A stretch of DNA of 64,000 nucleotides from Limnobaculum xujianqingii (GCF_013394855.1 NZ_JABMLK010000002.1:1-64000); one strand, 5' to 3'; positions 16,266-25,270 are shown, counted from the stretch's first letter. The notes: generated by a model from the letters alone, not told the origin. Program-made: numbers and translations.

Positions 16266-17536
16266 TGACAAGTAAATATTATGTGATTCTAACCGCAATT
16301 GGTGCAGCTAAGTTGGCTAATGCTACCGCCTTGGGTGCTCAGTTAGAAATTACCCATATGGCTATTGGTGATGGTGGTGGAGTAGTTCCTAATCCTGATG
16401 CCACACAAATCAAATTAGTGAATGAGTGCTACAGGGCCCAATTAAACTCATTGTCTGTGGATGGAAACAACCAGAATCAGATTATTGCCGAAATGGTTTT
16501 ACCCGAGACTATAGGCGGCTGGTATATCAGAGAAACCGGACTTTATGATTCCGCTGGCGATCTGATTGCTGTAGCTAATGCCCCTGAATCCTATAAGCCG
16601 CAATTACAGGAAGGATCTGGCCGTACACAGGTTGTACGGATGGTTTTGATTGTTAGCAGCTCAACCAATGTATCATTGAAGATTGATCCTGCTGTAGTGC
16701 TGGCAACTCGTCAGCATGTTGAACAGTCAATTTCAGCGCTTGAACTGAGAATGAAAACGGCTCTTAGTGATCATGAGGAATCAAGGAACCATCCTGATGC
16801 GACTTTGACCAATAAGGGCTTAATTCAACTTGCGTCTGGTAATGATGTTTTTAATGGAATTAATAATAAAAAAGCGTTAACTCCTAATTTACTTCAAGTT
16901 AAAGGTTACTTTCATTCTCAGGTTAATAAGCAGGATATCAGCCAATTTACCTTTAGCGATTTTGGGCGTCGCGTATGGGTTGATTCTGACTCTCCGTCTG
17001 CATTTACATTGCCAGACATCAGCAAGATTGGCTGTAGTGGGCAAACTATCACGATCTGGAATGTTAAAGATGCGAACATTACCATCTCGGTTGGTAATGA
17101 AAGTAATAACATATCAATACCTATGTCCACGGTAAAAATGCTGACATTAAAACCTACTGAAAGCGCCACATTTATTGTTGAGCAGAATAAGGTATGGCAT
17201 GCCACGGGGGATGGAGTCTTAAAACACTCAATAATGTTTGGTGCAAATCTTGCACAAAATGGGTGGAAGAGAGAGCCATCAGGGTTGCTTACTCAATGGG
17301 GATCGGCAATTGGGAGTAATGGATTATCGAATGTAACGTTTCCGATCGCTTTCTCTAATCGCCCATTTACGATAATTTTTGGTTTTCGAGAGGGGGCCTA
17401 TCCTACGTATGCACAATCTATAGTATTGGATGACACAGCAACAACAAATGTAGGATTTAGATGTAGAACAATGATGGCAACTTATCCTGCGTCGAATTCA
17501 GCAAGTGCCTACTTCTGGCGTGCAGAGGGTGTATAA
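16265..17536 (+). CDS. H: Tail fibre protein gpH (short form)
   Basis: The tail fibre binds the host receptor. The first ~150 residues are the conserved P2 gpH base-plate attachment domain (MTSKYYVILTAIGAAKLANA, GWYIRETGLYD). A collar-type motif HPDATLTNKGLIQLASGND lies near 178-196. The C-terminal ~90 residues (NGWKREPSGLLTQWG ... FPIAFSNRPF) are of the gp53-like fibre tip type. At 423 residues it is far shorter than P2 gpH (669), lacking much of the shaft. Such modular swapping of the distal part is common and sets host range. Gene G follows after one base. Confidence 0.92.
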   Translation: MTSKYYVILTAIGAAKLANATALGAQLEITHMAIGDGGGVVPNPDATQIKLVNECYRAQLNSLSVDGNNQNQIIAEMVLPETIGGWYIRETGLYDSAGDLIAVANAPESYKPQLQEGSGRTQVVRMVLIVSSSTNVSLKIDPAVVLATRQHVEQSISALELRMKTALSDHEESRNHPDATLTNKGLIQLASGNDVFNGINNKKALTPNLLQVKGYFHSQVNKQDISQFTFSDFGRRVWVDSDSPSAFTLPDISKIGCSGQTITIWNVKDANITISVGNESNNISIPMSTVKMLTLKPTESATFIVEQNKVWHATGDGVLKHSIMFGANLAQNGWKREPSGLLTQWGSAIGSNGLSNVTFPIAFSNRPFTIIFGFREGAYPTYAQSIVLDDTATTNVGFRCRTMMATYPASNSASAYFWRAEGV

Positions 17537-17537
17537 A

Positions 17538-17960
17538 ATGTATAATTATAGCGCGAAAAATAACGCATTCTATCCAGACTCAGAGAGGTCCAATTATGAG
17601 TTATACGACTCTTGGCCTAATGACTGCGTTTCAGTTCCCGATTCCATTTATAGTGAGTTTGCAGCATTTGAGCCACCGATTGGTAAAGTACGGACCGCTG
17701 GCAGTGATGGGTTGCCGTACTGGAACGATATTCCTAAAGCGACAAAAGCCGAGCTTATCGCGATTGCTGATGCTGAAAAATTTGCTTATTTGGCATTAGC
17801 AAATGAGAAAATAGCACCTATGGCTGATGCAGTTGATCTAGAAATGGCCACGAATGAAGAAATAAGACAACTTAAAGAGTGGAAGATATACCGTGTATTA
17901 TTAACTCGAATTGATACCGGTACGGCCCCAGATATCATCTGGCCCACTCAACCAGAATAA
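17538..17960 (+). CDS. G: Tail fibre assembly protein gpG
   Basis: A tail fibre assembly chaperone (caudoviral Tfa type), 140 residues from the ATG just after the H stop; a longer frame reading from 17505 would lie inside H. The N-terminal NAFYPDSERSNYELYDSWP and the C-terminal LKEWKIYRVLLTRIDT are typical of the family. It folds or caps the fibre tip of H and usually travels with it. P2's accessory gene Z/fun lies between G and FI; no gene is present there in this prophage. Confidence 0.92.
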   Translation: MYNYSAKNNAFYPDSERSNYELYDSWPNDCVSVPDSIYSEFAAFEPPIGKVRTAGSDGLPYWNDIPKATKAELIAIADAEKFAYLALANEKIAPMADAVDLEMATNEEIRQLKEWKIYRVLLTRIDTGTAPDIIWPTQPE

Positions 17961-17966
17961 TCAGAT

Positions 17967-17984
17967 TGTGCCAGCAATGGCACA
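17967..17984 (+). promoter_or_regulatory. Ogr-type activator box ahead of FI
   Basis: TGTGCCAGCAATGGCACA is a perfect dyad (TGTGCCA/TGGCACA, four-base centre) and fits TGT-N12-ACA. It lies in the gap between G and FI, where P2 has the F late promoter. It is the most symmetrical of the three boxes in the prophage. Confidence 0.82.
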
Positions 17985-18062
17985 CATCCAATAAGCTGCG
18001 CTCTTCTTATCCTTTCCTCATTATATCCGGTGACATTCTTTGTTCACCGGAGAACTATTTTA

Positions 18063-19232
18063 ATGGCTCAAGATTATCATCACGGCGTACGCGTTCAGGA
18101 AATTAATGAAGGAACGCGTACTATCAGAACTATCAGCACTGCAATTGTTGGCATGGTCTGCACCGCTAATGATGCTGATGAAAAAATATTTCCATATGAC
18201 ACGCCGGTTTTACTCACCGATATCAATAAAGCCATCGGGAGTGCTGGCGAAGCTGGAACGCTTGCCCGATCTCTTGATGCTATCGCAGATCAGACTAAGC
18301 CGGTCACGGTTGTTGTTCGTGTGAAAGAGGCTGAAACGGAAGAGGAAACTACCTCAAATATTATTGGTGGCAATGTTGCTGGCCGTAATACAGGTATGAA
18401 AGCCTTACTTTCAGCACAAACACGACTAGGTGTAACGCCACGTATTTTGGGTGTTCCGGGTCTTGATAACGAGTATGTATCAGCGGAACTAGCCTCTATT
18501 TGTCAGTCATTGCGGGCGTTTGGTTATATCAGCGCTCACGGCTGCGAGAGTAAAGAAGAGGCAATGTTATACCGGCAGGGGTTCAGTCAGCGCGAACTAA
18601 TGTTGATTTGGCCTGATTTTATTAACTGGGATACCGTTAAAAATCAAGAGGCCACAGCCTACGCCACCGCCCGCGCTTTGGGGTTACGCGCCAAGCTGGA
18701 TGAGGAAATCGGCTGGCACAAAACCTTATCAAACATTGGTGTAAATGGCGTGACCGGGATTAGCCATGATGTTTATTGGGCGCTCCAGAATCCCGCCACT
18801 GATGCAGGGCTGTTAAATGAAAATGATATTACTACCTTAATTCGTAGTGATGGCTATCGTTTTTGGGGGTCCCGTACCTGTTCTGATGATCCGCTTTTTG
18901 CATTTGAAAACTATACCCGTTCGGCTCAGGTTCTGGCGGATACGATGGCAGAGGCTCACATGTGGGCGGTCGATAAGCCATTAACGCCAACTCTGGCAAA
19001 AGACATTATCGAAGGCATTCGGGCCAAGCTGCGTGAGCTGGTTTCTACCGGCTACCTGTTAGGCGGTGATTGTTGGTATGACGATTCGGTCAATGATAAA
19101 GACACATTGAAAGCCGGTAAGTTATATCTGGACTACGACTACACGCCTATCCCTCCACTGGAAAACCTAATGTTCCGTCAGAGAATCACTGATTCTTATC
19201 TGATGAACTTTGGACAATCTTTAAATAGCTAG
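18063..19232 (+). CDS. FI: Tail sheath protein gpFI
   Basis: Contractile tail sheath protein of the P2 gpFI family, 389 residues from the ATG giving [19 protein letters not shown] (P2 396). A longer frame from 18030 is unlikely. Conserved blocks are [47 protein letters not shown] and [15 protein letters not shown]. It heads the F-E-T-U-D operon behind the Ogr box at 17967. FII follows after eight bases. Confidence 0.96.
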   Translation: MAQDYHHGVRVQEINEGTRTIRTISTAIVGMVCTANDADEKIFPYDTPVLLTDINKAIGSAGEAGTLARSLDAIADQTKPVTVVVRVKEAETEEETTSNIIGGNVAGRNTGMKALLSAQTRLGVTPRILGVPGLDNEYVSAELASICQSLRAFGYISAHGCESKEEAMLYRQGFSQRELMLIWPDFINWDTVKNQEATAYATARALGLRAKLDEEIGWHKTLSNIGVNGVTGISHDVYWALQNPATDAGLLNENDITTLIRSDGYRFWGSRTCSDDPLFAFENYTRSAQVLADTMAEAHMWAVDKPLTPTLAKDIIEGIRAKLRELVSTGYLLGGDCWYDDSVNDKDTLKAGKLYLDYDYTPIPPLENLMFRQRITDSYLMNFGQSLNS

Positions 19233-19240
19233 GGTGAAAC

Positions 19241-19756
19241 ATGGCATTACCAAGAAAACTTAAATACCTCAACACGTTCGTTGATGGTGATAACTGGGTT
19301 GGTGTTATTGAATCCATGACCCTACCTAAGCTGACTCGTAAGTTAGAGAACTACCGAGGCGGCGGAATGAATGGTTCTGCACCTGCTGATCTGGGGCTGG
19401 ATGATGATGCGTTATCGCTGGAATGGGCTATTGGTGGTCTTCATCCACTTATCTATAAACAGCTTGGCGCGCCAACTGCTGCCGCAGTACCTATCCGTTT
19501 TATGGGGTCGTATCAGCGGGATGATACCGGTGATACTTCTGCGGTAGAGGTTGTGATGCGTGGCCGTCATAAAGAGGTTGATGGCGGCGAGTTAAAGCAA
19601 GGTGAGAACACATCGACCAAGATCAGCACTATCTGCACGTATTACAAATTGGCCATTGATGGTGAGGATATCGTTGAAATCGACACTATCAATATGATTG
19701 AAATTATCGGCGGTGATGACCGCTTAAAACAGCACCGGAAAAACATCGGGCTGTAA
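19241..19756 (+). CDS. FII: Tail tube protein gpFII
   Basis: Major tail tube protein, 171 residues (P2 172). The start MALPRKLKYLNTFVDGDNWVG and the phrases LTRKLENYRGGGMNG and DDALSLEWAIGG are typical of the family. Rings of it form the tube inside the FI sheath. After it comes a 69-bp gap with a weak dyad, then gene E. Confidence 0.96.
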   Translation: MALPRKLKYLNTFVDGDNWVGVIESMTLPKLTRKLENYRGGGMNGSAPADLGLDDDALSLEWAIGGLHPLIYKQLGAPTAAAVPIRFMGSYQRDDTGDTSAVEVVMRGRHKEVDGGELKQGENTSTKISTICTYYKLAIDGEDIVEIDTINMIEIIGGDDRLKQHRKNIGL

Positions 19757-19825
19757 TTCATTTAATTATCACATTTAAGCGCGTCAACTGGCGCGCTATC
19801 ACAATATAAATTGGAGTAGATACAA

Positions 19826-20140
19826 ATGGCGAAAGATAAAGGTACGGTAAAAGTAGTAGAGCCAGTAACGCTGGATACGCCTATTCAACGCGGTGATACC
19901 GAAATTACGCAGGTCTATGTTAAGAAGCCTAATTCCGGCTCTCTGCGCGGTACTTCCCTAACTGACTTAATGGGGATGGATGTTGTTGGCCTGATTAAAG
20001 TCTTGCCTCGTATAACCAACCCCGCACTGACAGAAGTCGAAGTTCAGAATATGGACCCTGCCGATCTGGTTCAGTTGGGTAGTGAACTTGTTGGTTTTTT
20101 GCTACCGAAATCAGCGCTGCCGGGATACCAAGAGGATTAA
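19826..20140 (+). CDS. E: Tail assembly chaperone gpE (unshifted product)
   Basis: P2 gpE-type tail assembly protein of 104 residues (P2 91). Recognised by LDTPIQRGDTEITQVYVKKPNSG, SLTDLMGMDV and ITNPALTEVEVQNMDPADLVQLG. It is made in excess over the shifted E-E' fusion, and the two act together as chaperones that load the tape measure T. A TTTTTTG heptamer near its end serves the -1 frameshift. Confidence 0.93.
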   Translation: MAKDKGTVKVVEPVTLDTPIQRGDTEITQVYVKKPNSGSLRGTSLTDLMGMDVVGLIKVLPRITNPALTEVEVQNMDPADLVQLGSELVGFLLPKSALPGYQED

Positions 20141-20271
20141 CCGTTAATGATCTGATGGCGGATATTGCCATCATTTTTCATTGGCCTCCTTCTGAAATGT
20201 ACGATATGAGCATTACCGAACTTTGGGAATGGAGAGCGCAGGCAGCAAGGCGAACGGAGAATGATGAGTGA
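19826..20271 (+). CDS. E-E': Tail assembly fusion protein E-E' made by -1 frameshift
   Basis: At 20095-20101 the sequence T-TTT-TTG is in the slippery register relative to the E frame (GGT TTT TTG). Slipping back one base opens a frame that runs from 20101 to a TGA at 20269-20271, adding 56 residues (148 in all; P2 E+E' 142). The E' part includes NDLMADIAIIFHWPPSEM and ITELWEWRAQAA, typical of the P2 gpE' region. The TGA overlaps the GTG start of T. The site and frame are seen directly. That it is used is known for P2 and inferred here. Confidence 0.88.
20095..20101 (+). promoter_or_regulatory. -1 ribosomal frameshift site in gene E
   Basis: The heptamer T-TTT-TTG, with Gly-Phe-Leu codons in the zero frame, is the same slippery sequence as in P2 gene E. 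It leads to the E' frame. Confidence 0.88.
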
Positions 20272-22838
20272 GTGGTTCAAAATTAGAGTTAAGAGTAATT
20301 CTGAATGCGGTTGATAAACTCACTCGCCCATTTAAATCGATGCAATCGGCTAACACTAAGTTGGCCCAAAATATCAAAGCCTCCCGTGAACAGCTTAAGC
20401 AACTGAATAGCCAAGCCTCACAGATAGAGGGCTTTCGTAAAACACAGGCTCAGGCCGCAGTTACTGCGCAGAACTTAAAGAAGGCTAAAGCTGAGGCCGC
20501 CGCCTTAGCCCAACAATTTAAGGCATCACAAAACCCTACCGCGCAGCAAGCCAAAGCTATGCGGGCGGCTGCGCAAAATGCCAAACAACTACAGCAACAG
20601 TATAACGGTCTGCAATCCTCACTACAGCGCCAGCGTGATGCACTAAACGCAGCCGGGTTATCAACCCGCACGCTGGGCACATCACAGCGGGCATTAAGAA
20701 CCAACATTACCAGCACCACGCAGCAACTTAGGGCGCAACAAGCAGAGTTAGTCCGGCTTGGAGAACGTCAACGGCGGCTAGCGGCAGTTAGAGATCGTTA
20801 TCAGCGATCTATGCAGCATAAGGCTGTAGTTGCCGGGATGGGATACACCACTCAAGCCACCGGGCGTAGGGTTGGTCAACTGGGGATCCAGTCATTACGG
20901 GTAGGTTATGAATTTGATGCTTTGATGAGTAAAACTCAGGCCGTAACCCGCATTCAGGATAAAAACGCGCCAGAAATGCAGGCGCTCAGGCAGCAGGCAA
21001 GAACGTTGCCGCTATCATCAAAGTTCACTGATTCCGAAGTGGCCGAAGGTCAATACTTTTTAGCCCGCACCGGCTATAACGCCAAGCAAGTATTAGGGGC
21101 AATGCCGGGAATGCTTAATCTTGCCTCGGCTGGCGGTATTGATCTAGGCACTACCGCAGATATAGCATCAAACATTCAGATGGCCATGGGAATACCGGCC
21201 GAGAAGATGGACCACGTTGCAGATGTTATGACGGCGCTATTTACTCGGAATAACGTCGATATTCCCATGCTTGGTGAGTCTCTTAAATATTCTGCCGGTG
21301 TTGGCCGGGAATACGGGCAGAGCCTTGAAACCGTGGCAGCAGCAACGGCAATGCTAGGGAGTGCCGGTATTCAGGGTAGCCAAGCTGGTACAACGATGCG
21401 GAGTGTATTAAGCCGGATTGGTAACTCTGCCGCAGTGAAAGAATTAGGCGTTAAGACCTCAGATAAAAATGGGAATATGCGGGACTTAGTCGATATTTTG
21501 AAAGATATCGACGCTAAAACCGCGAAAATGGGGAACGTTGATCGCGGAGCTGTTTATAAGTCCATCGCTGGACAATATGCGGTTACCGGTTTTGGTGTAC
21601 TCATGCGTGCTGCCAGTAATGGTTCTTTGGAGAAAATGAGAGGCCAGCCCGGCGAGTATGACGGTGAAGCGACTAGGGTCGCCAGAACGATGATGGATAA
21701 CTTAGCCGGTGATATGACTATTTTACACGCCGGTTTAGAGAACATCAGCGTTGAGCTATTTGAAAAGAATAACGGCTGGTTACGAGAAACGGCCACAAAA
21801 CTCAGTGATATATTGCATTCAATTTCAGACTTCTTAAAAGCCCACCCTGCCGTGAGTAAAGGGATCGTAATTATTGCCGCTTCTTTTGCTGTAGTTGCCA
21901 CCGTGATGGGAACGTTGATGATCGGTGTTATGGGGGTTCTTGGCCCTTTGGCTATGCTAAAAATGACATTTTCTATTCTCGGCATTAAAGGTTTTTCAGC
22001 TTTCTCCTTAATTACCAAAGGTGTTGGCCTATTGGGTAAAGGGATTATGTTTTTAGGTCGGGCAATGATGGCTAACCCCATTTTGGCAATCATCGCCCTG
22101 ATAGCGATGGCAGCTATCTGGATTTGGCAAAACTGGGATTGGTTAGGGCCAAAGTTTATAGCACTTTGGGAAAGCGTTAAAAACGCCTGTTCTGTTGCTT
22201 GGACCTATATAAAGAATGCTGTAATAACTGCAGCTAAAGCGGTATTGAATTTCTTTATAGATTGGTCATTGCCGGGGCTGATTTATAAGCATTGGGATGC
22301 CATTCGAGATAAGACCGGTAAGGCATGGGAAGCATTTAAACGGGTTTGTACGGATGTAGGTACAGCGGTTGCTAACTTTTTTATTAATTGGTCCTTGCCG
22401 GGGATCATCTATAAGCACTGGGATGGAATTGTCGATTATGTCAAAGGGCTTAAAGATAGTTTTGTTGAGAATGGCCGGGCCATTATTGACTGGTTGTTAT
22501 CAGGGATTGATGAGAAGTGGTCAGAACTAAAAAATAAATTTAGTTCTTTAAGTGATCTCATCCCCGGCGGGGTTAAAGAGTTCTTTGGCGTTGAGGCCAG
22601 TGCCGAAGTACAGACAAATGGCAATGACCAGCCTCTTTCTAAAATGGCCGATCTGGCTTCTTACCAGCCCCTTAAATTTGGTGGCAGCAATCAGTATGTG
22701 GATCAGTCCAAGACTGAAATCAATATTACAAATGGTTCGGGTAATACGGATAGCACGGTAAAGCTGAAAAGAATGCTTGATGAAAGAGATCGAGAAAAGG
22801 CCGCACGTCAGCGCAGGGTGTTAGCTGATACTAACTGA
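20268..22838 (+). CDS. T: Tail tape measure protein gpT
   Basis: The 856-residue protein (P2 815) sets tail length and enters the host envelope at infection. The first ~190 residues are a Gln/Ala/Lys-rich coiled coil. A TP901-type tape-measure domain follows (about 195-480, with FTDSEVAEGQYFLARTGY and GSAGIQGSQAGTTMRSVL). Hydrophobic segments lie at about 530-565 and 605-622. A 42-residue repeat carrying NFFI(D/N)WSLPG(L/I)IYKHWD follows at about 661 and 703. The start is a GTG overlapping the E' stop. Confidence 0.94.
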   Translation: MSGSKLELRVILNAVDKLTRPFKSMQSANTKLAQNIKASREQLKQLNSQASQIEGFRKTQAQAAVTAQNLKKAKAEAAALAQQFKASQNPTAQQAKAMRAAAQNAKQLQQQYNGLQSSLQRQRDALNAAGLSTRTLGTSQRALRTNITSTTQQLRAQQAELVRLGERQRRLAAVRDRYQRSMQHKAVVAGMGYTTQATGRRVGQLGIQSLRVGYEFDALMSKTQAVTRIQDKNAPEMQALRQQARTLPLSSKFTDSEVAEGQYFLARTGYNAKQVLGAMPGMLNLASAGGIDLGTTADIASNIQMAMGIPAEKMDHVADVMTALFTRNNVDIPMLGESLKYSAGVGREYGQSLETVAAATAMLGSAGIQGSQAGTTMRSVLSRIGNSAAVKELGVKTSDKNGNMRDLVDILKDIDAKTAKMGNVDRGAVYKSIAGQYAVTGFGVLMRAASNGSLEKMRGQPGEYDGEATRVARTMMDNLAGDMTILHAGLENISVELFEKNNGWLRETATKLSDILHSISDFLKAHPAVSKGIVIIAASFAVVATVMGTLMIGVMGVLGPLAMLKMTFSILGIKGFSAFSLITKGVGLLGKGIMFLGRAMMANPILAIIALIAMAAIWIWQNWDWLGPKFIALWESVKNACSVAWTYIKNAVITAAKAVLNFFIDWSLPGLIYKHWDAIRDKTGKAWEAFKRVCTDVGTAVANFFINWSLPGIIYKHWDGIVDYVKGLKDSFVENGRAIIDWLLSGIDEKWSELKNKFSSLSDLIPGGVKEFFGVEASAEVQTNGNDQPLSKMADLASYQPLKFGGSNQYVDQSKTEINITNGSGNTDSTVKLKRMLDERDREKAARQRRVLADTN

Positions 22839-22849
22839 GTGGTGAATTT

Positions 22850-23278
22850 ATGATGATGATATTAGGTATGTTCCCGTTCATGTTAAAAACGGTCCCGTAT
22901 CAGGAATTCCAGCAAACAAAATCGTGGCGCTTTCCCACTAATAATCGCGTTGGAAAATCGCCAGCGGTGCAGTTTACCGGAATAAATAACGATACTATCA
23001 CCTTATCCGGCGTCTTATTACCTGAGTTTACCGGCGGGCGGCTATCCATGTTTGGGCTAAAAACAATGGCTGATGCAGGTATGGCTTGGCCTTTGATTGA
23101 GAGTAGTGGCGCTATATATGGCATGTTTGTTATTGAGAGTATAACGGAAAATAAATCCTTCTTTTTTAAGGATGGTACGGCTCGCCGGATTGAATTTACC
23201 ATTAACCTTAAGCGCACTGATGATGGCTTATTGGATATGTTAGGGAGCTTAGGCGAGAAAATAGCGGGGTTATTCTGA
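22850..23278 (+). CDS. U: Tail protein gpU
   Basis: P2 gpU-type tail protein, 142 residues (P2 159), with the family start MMMILGMFPFML and blocks RFPTNNRVGKSPAVQFTG and GMFVIESITE. It lies at the tail tip and is required for baseplate assembly. The C-terminus is shorter than in P2. It starts eleven bases after T and is followed after two bases by D, so T-U-D are one unit. Confidence 0.94.
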   Translation: MMMILGMFPFMLKTVPYQEFQQTKSWRFPTNNRVGKSPAVQFTGINNDTITLSGVLLPEFTGGRLSMFGLKTMADAGMAWPLIESSGAIYGMFVIESITENKSFFFKDGTARRIEFTINLKRTDDGLLDMLGSLGEKIAGLF

Positions 23279-23280
23279 TT

Positions 23281-24393
23281 ATGCTTGATGGAATAATTAA
23301 CGCCCTAACCGCAAACCCGCTAGCCCCTGACTTTAAGCTGTCTATTGCAAGTAAAGATATTACGAAATCGTTAAGCAGCCGGTTAATTTCGTTGTCTTTA
23401 GCCGATAATAGAGGCTTTGAAGTAGACCAGCTTGATATCACCTTGGACGATAGCGATCAGATGTTGGAGTTACCGCCGCGTGGGGCTGTCATTTCTTTAT
23501 CATTGGGCTGGAACGGCGAACCACTAATTGATAAAGGTGATTTTACGGTAGATGAAATTAGCCATTCTGGTACACCAGATGTATTAACTATACGCGCGCG
23601 TAGTGCTGATTTTCGGGGGAATATGAATATCCGTCGTGAAAAGTCATACCATGAAACGACGTTAGGCGAGATCGTTTGGGGAATAGCCGAAGCTAATGGT
23701 CTAAAGTTTAAAATATCACCAGAGTTGGCTGAGATTGATATAGACCATATAGACCAGACTGGTGAAAGTGATGGCAGTTTTTTAACTCGGATCGCTCAGG
23801 ATTATGGGGCTATAGCGACAATTAAGAAGGGCCAATTATTATTTATTTTACCGGGTACCGGTCTGACGGCATCAGGTCATAGTCTAGAGCCTTTTACACT
23901 TAAGCGCAGTGATGGTGATAGCCATCAGTTTAATATTGCCGATCGTGATGCTTATACGGGAGTAACGGCCAATTGGCTGGATACCAATACCAAAGATAAA
24001 ACCAAGGCTACCATTAAACGAAAACCTCGGAAGAAAAAGAAAAAAAAGGAGGACGATTCAGATCCTGAGCGTGATAAAAATAAGGAATACCTAGTTGGAA
24101 CGGATGAAAATATCTTTGTTATGCGACACACCTACGTATCAAAGAGTAACGCTATGCGGGCCGCTAAAGCCAAGTGGGAGCAATTACAAAGAGGTGTAGC
24201 AACATTCAGTATTCAGCTAGCGCGCGGGCGCCCTGAACTTTTCCCTGAAACCCCGGTAATAGTCTCAGGTTTTAAGAAGCCAATAGATGAGGCTCTGTGG
24301 ATCGTTAAGGCTGTGAGCCATAGTTTAAGTGATAGCGGGTTTACGACTTCCTTAGAACTAGAAGTAAAGATCGAAGATATTGAGCTGGAATAA
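23281..24393 (+). CDS. D: Baseplate hub / late control protein gpD
   Basis: P2 gpD family hub protein (Phage_GPD, gp27-like), 370 residues (P2 387). Seen are LISLSLADNRGFEVDQLDITLDD, RARSADFRGNMNIRREKSYHE and, after a Lys-rich linker at about 245-257 (RKPRKKKKKK), the C-terminal ARGRPELFPETPVIVSGFK. It sits above the spike V and is the last structural gene of the operon. The Lys run is encoded by an A-rich stretch (24022-24050) that could be slippery, but the frame stays open. Confidence 0.95.
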   Translation: MLDGIINALTANPLAPDFKLSIASKDITKSLSSRLISLSLADNRGFEVDQLDITLDDSDQMLELPPRGAVISLSLGWNGEPLIDKGDFTVDEISHSGTPDVLTIRARSADFRGNMNIRREKSYHETTLGEIVWGIAEANGLKFKISPELAEIDIDHIDQTGESDGSFLTRIAQDYGAIATIKKGQLLFILPGTGLTASGHSLEPFTLKRSDGDSHQFNIADRDAYTGVTANWLDTNTKDKTKATIKRKPRKKKKKKEDDSDPERDKNKEYLVGTDENIFVMRHTYVSKSNAMRAAKAKWEQLQRGVATFSIQLARGRPELFPETPVIVSGFKKPIDEALWIVKAVSHSLSDSGFTTSLELEVKIEDIELE

Positions 24394-24452
24394 TCGCTTT
24401 TCGTTATTTAATGTAATATTATTCACGAATCGTAAATTTAGAGGTGTTTATT

Positions 24453-24674
24453 ATGATGCGATGTAGTCAATGTCATGGTCCGGCACATACCCGAAGTAGT
24501 TGTGAAATGTCGATAACAACAAAAGAACGCTATTACCAATGTCAGAATATTAATTGTGGCCATACGTTTGTTTGCCATGAAACTTTTATCAGATCAATTT
24601 CGGTTCCCCATAATATTAACCATGTTCAAGCACATCCAACCGTCACCGAAAGTCAATGTGTTTTACCCATGTAA
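24453..24674 (+). CDS. ogr: Late gene activator Ogr (zinc finger)
   Basis: Ogr/Delta family activator of 73 residues (P2 Ogr 72). A Cys4 zinc-binding pattern is seen, CSQCHG near the start and CQNINCGHTF about 25 residues later, with the family phrase TTKERYYQCQN. It recruits RNA polymerase to the late promoters through the alpha subunit. The three TGT-N12-ACA boxes in this prophage are its likely targets. The ATG at 24453 is preferred to a GTG at 24444, because GAGGTG lies at a proper distance. Confidence 0.95.
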   Translation: MMRCSQCHGPAHTRSSCEMSITTKERYYQCQNINCGHTFVCHETFIRSISVPHNINHVQAHPTVTESQCVLPM

Positions 24675-24694
24675 AAGCCCGCGTTAGCGGGCTT
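24675..24694. terminator. Bidirectional terminator between ogr and the cargo gene
   Basis: An 8-bp perfect stem AAGCCCGC/GCGGGCTT with loop GTTA starts at the ogr stop. It lies between two convergent genes. The U-run is better in the leftward direction. Confidence 0.7.
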
Positions 24695-24700
24695 GCAGTG

Positions 24701-25270
24701 CTATTTTACTGGTTCCAATTCTATATAGGGTACATCAACTTCTGATGGTTTTATTTTGAGTTTTTTTGCTACGTCTGCCGTTATTTTTTCATCCTCAAAA
24801 ATCCCTTTTTCGGCTAGTTCATTAGCGCTTTTTATTGACTGTGCCCATACCTGAATCGCTTTATCAGTCAGCTTAATATCAGACGCTTTCACATCCCACT
24901 TAATACCATCACATGGTGAACCTGCAGGCCCGCAGCCATCAGCGTAATAGTCTGCCTGAGCCAATAGAGCGCCAGCGCCTAGTAGTGATTTAGCCGGGAT
25001 TAATGAAACGCTAACTACGGTGGTTTTGTCTTTTTCTGTCTTATCATTAACTGCCTGCTTTAACACTTCCGCGCGGCTGATTTTATCCTGTGCGGCTGGC
25101 GCAATGATGGTCATGCTTGCCCTGATGCGCTGATTTCCTATTGATGTGTTTGTATCTTGGATAATTTCATAAGCAGGTGCTGAGGCTGCTGCGATATTGG
25201 CAAAAACCAATATTGATGAACTTATTAAGTATAGGGCTGCTGTGAGTTGTAGCTTAGAGAATAGAGCCAT
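24701..25270 (-). CDS. Exported protein of unknown function (prophage cargo)
   Basis: The 189-residue protein begins with a Sec-type signal peptide (basic start, then LTAALYLISSSILVFANIAAASA). The mature part is soluble, with two Cys in DGCGPAGSPCDG and the phrase IKWDVKASDIKLTDKAIQVWAQ. A good ribosome binding site (AGGA, six bases) precedes the ATG. I only faintly associate it with an uncharacterised DUF4875-type family. It lies outside the late operons, convergent to ogr, between ogr and the right attachment site, so it is probably a cargo gene expressed from the lysogen and acting in the periplasm. No function is claimed. Confidence 0.72.
   Translation of the reverse strand: MALFSKLQLTAALYLISSSILVFANIAAASAPAYEIIQDTNTSIGNQRIRASMTIIAPAAQDKISRAEVLKQAVNDKTEKDKTTVVSVSLIPAKSLLGAGALLAQADYYADGCGPAGSPCDGIKWDVKASDIKLTDKAIQVWAQSIKSANELAEKGIFEDEKITADVAKKLKIKPSEVDVPYIELEPVK

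Noticed and set aside
21554..22093. 179-codon open frame opposite tape measure gene T
   Set aside because: Composition follows the hydrophobic segments of T read in reverse; no start signal or recognisable domain, and T is certain.
24022..24052. A-rich Lys run in gene D as a programmed frameshift
   Set aside because: No useful alternative frame follows and gpD is full length; it is just a basic linker.
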